From: Vibrio pomeroyi | GTDB lineage: Bacteria > Pseudomonadota > Gammaproteobacteria > Enterobacterales > Vibrionaceae | NCBI RefSeq assembly: GCF_024347595.1 | Contig: NZ_AP025506.1 | Span: 1,860,001 to 1,924,000 of the forward strand | Length of the DNA: 64,000 nt | Direction: 5' to 3' | Shown here: positions 62,661 to 64,000 of the stretch, one piece after another | Layout: every line of letters starts with the position of its first letter | Numbering within the stretch: position 1 is the stretch's first letter | Notes under the pieces: generated by a model | The model's input: only the letters and a program-made list of their open reading frames with translations | The model's database searches: none | Told to the model about the DNA's origin: nothing | Program-made: the position numbers and the translations under genes

Positions 62661-64000
62661 TTAAGCTTCTAGTGCTTTCGTTACTTTCTCAAATAGGTCT
62701 TTTGCTAAGTTATCCATGTTCTTCAATGTCTCAAGTTCCTGCTTGATAAGAGCTTGTCGCTCATCATCGTACTTACGGAATTTAAGAAGTGGATCAATCA
62801 GACGTGAAGCAACTTGCGGGTTACTGCTGTTTAACTCACGTAAGATCTCACCTGCAAACGCATACCCCTGACCAGACTTGTCATGGAACTGTACCGGGTT
62901 CATGTTTAAGAATGAACCAACCAAGTTACGAGTTCGGTTCGGGTTCTTCAAACTAAAGGCTTGATGTGACATAGATTCTTTGATCACTTCAAGCGCATTT
63001 GAACTTGGGTTCGTACCTTGCAGAGCAAACCACTTATCCATCACAAGACCATCGTGTTTCCACTTGTCGCTGTAATCTGCCATCAAAGTTTCACGACATG
63101 CCAGTTGTGCGCTGTTTGCCGCGCCCATCGCTGCCATGGTATCTGTCATGTTGTTTGCTTGCTGGTACATGGCAACAACCAAATCGTTGCCCTGCTCTGT
63201 ATGTGCTAAGTAACTTAGGCAAACTTTACGCAAAGTGCGCTTACCAATCGAATCGTGATCGATTGTGTATTCCTCTAGTGCATTACTGTGATAAACCGCA
63301 GCCAGTTCGTCTTCAAGTTCTGTTGCCAGTGTTACCTTCATTGAGTTGAGCACAGATGCAACAGCATCAATATCAACACGCTCGTACCAACCCGATACTT
63401 CGTTATGACTTGGCAATGAAAGCATCTCTGCGATAAAGGCAGGTTCTAGCGAATCGCTCAATAGTACGCCACGGAATGCATCAACCACAGAATCAGAAAG
63501 TGCAAACGCTTCGCCTTGTTGAACTTTTTCAACATTGCTGCGGATGTATTTCGCCAACAGCATTTGACCAGCATCCCAACGAGAGAACTCATTGCGTGCA
63601 TTCACCATCAAGAAGATAAGTTCTTCATCTGAGTAGTCGTACTCCAATTTCACTGGCGCAGAGAATTCACGAAGTAGTGATGGGATTGGACGTTCAGAAA
63701 CGTTTTCAAACACGAAAGTTTGTTCCGCTTCTTTCACATCTAATACGTTATGAACTGGCTTTCCGTTACATTGTAACTCAACAACATCACCCGAAGCAGT
63801 GTACAGCTCGATATCTAGAGGGATATGCAGAGCCTGCTTCTCAGTTTGCTCATGCGTTGGTGCCGTTACTTGGCGAGTTGTTAACGTGTATTGTTTCTTA
63901 TCTGCATCGTAGTGACTTTCAACAGACAGCGTCGGCGTACCAGACTGGCTGTACCATAGACGGAACTGAGACAGATCAACACCCGATGCGTCTTCCATTG
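62661..64000 (-). CDS. pepN: Aminopeptidase N (PepN), C-terminal part; 5' end beyond window
   Basis: About 446 residues of the M1 aminopeptidase: the beta domain after 'DASGVDLSQFRLWYSQSGTP' and the long C-terminal helical cap ending 'NLAKDLFEKVTKALEA'. The zinc motif HExxH is upstream of the window edge, so catalysis cannot be judged here. The first ATG seen is an internal codon. Confidence 0.93.
   Translation of the reverse strand, partial: MEDASGVDLSQFRLWYSQSGTPTLSVESHYDADKKQYTLTTRQVTAPTHEQTEKQALHIPLDIELYTASGDVVELQCNGKPVHNVLDVKEAEQTFVFENVSERPIPSLLREFSAPVKLEYDYSDEELIFLMVNARNEFSRWDAGQMLLAKYIRSNVEKVQQGEAFALSDSVVDAFRGVLLSDSLEPAFIAEMLSLPSHNEVSGWYERVDIDAVASVLNSMKVTLATELEDELAAVYHSNALEEYTIDHDSIGKRTLRKVCLSYLAHTEQGNDLVVAMYQQANNMTDTMAAMGAANSAQLACRETLMADYSDKWKHDGLVMDKWFALQGTNPSSNALEVIKESMSHQAFSLKNPNRTRNLVGSFLNMNPVQFHDKSGQGYAFAGEILRELNSSNPQVASRLIDPLLKFRKYDDERQALIKQELETLKNMDNLAKDLFEKVTKALEA

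Overview
The window is about 64 kb of a Vibrio chromosome 1 around the replication terminus; it most resembles the Splendidus clade, but that species-level guess is weak. The placement rests on gene order and on two terminus markers visible in the DNA. One is a dif site at 27163-27190. The other is the gene for MatP, the Ter-macrodomain protein, at 45080-45535, with one exact matS site inside ccoI and near-matches elsewhere. The order ttcA-uspE-fnr-cco genes-NO sensor pair-dif on one side and matP-lon-like-fabA-rmf on the other is the arrangement known in vibrios and, for the second block, in enterobacteria.

Left part (1-27.1 kb) is core chromosome. It holds a formate dehydrogenase cytochrome b subunit, an ammonium transporter with a likely sigma-54 promoter, the sirtuin CobB, a frameshifted diguanylate cyclase, and a polyamine ABC transporter with two tandem binding proteins (potABC-potD-potD). 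Next come an unknown membrane protein with Bax, a DUF2987 protein and ttcA. A micro-aerobic respiration block follows: uspE, fnr, and the cbb3 oxidase structural and assembly genes ccoNOQP-ccoH-ccoI-ccoS. Last are a FIST-domain NO sensor and its hybrid kinase (nosP-nahK type). The theme is anaerobic or low-oxygen control.

Middle part (27.2-41.2 kb) is an array of filamentous-phage elements integrated at dif by the host XerC/XerD recombinases. Element 1 (27.2-35.85 kb) looks complete: RstR-type repressor with three operators, small early genes, RstA-type replication initiator, ssDNA-binding protein, coat proteins including pVIII and a 32-residue pVII-like gene, pIII, pVI, Zot/pI, a probable origin hairpin, accessory genes and a second regulator. 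Element 2 (35.85-40.3 kb) is satellite-like. It has the same origin hairpin, a Zot lacking its ATPase half, a lipoprotein and other unknown genes, a frameshifted regulator, and no replication initiator. A third element survives only as a 225-bp left end with a small ORF. Decay increases away from dif, as expected if each newcomer inserts at dif and rebuilds it. In the reconstructed circular form of element 1 the repressor reading frame would run through attP and end overlapping the start codon of the second regulator; in the integrated form it stops inside dif.

Right part (41.2-64 kb) starts with poorly known genes (membrane protein, DUF2971 protein followed by a seven-unit heptanucleotide repeat, HDOD-like protein, TolA-C-like periplasmic protein, DUF3634). 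It then returns to core genes: matP, a Lon-like protease, fabA, rmf, a DUF3466 protein with a GlyGly-CTERM tail, uup, a glutaredoxin-like protein, rlmKL, zapC, pyrD, a large NAD-glutamate dehydrogenase, a DUF2835 protein and the 3' part of pepN, which runs off the window. Most of these transcription units end in clear intrinsic terminators. I saw no rRNA, tRNA or CRISPR array.
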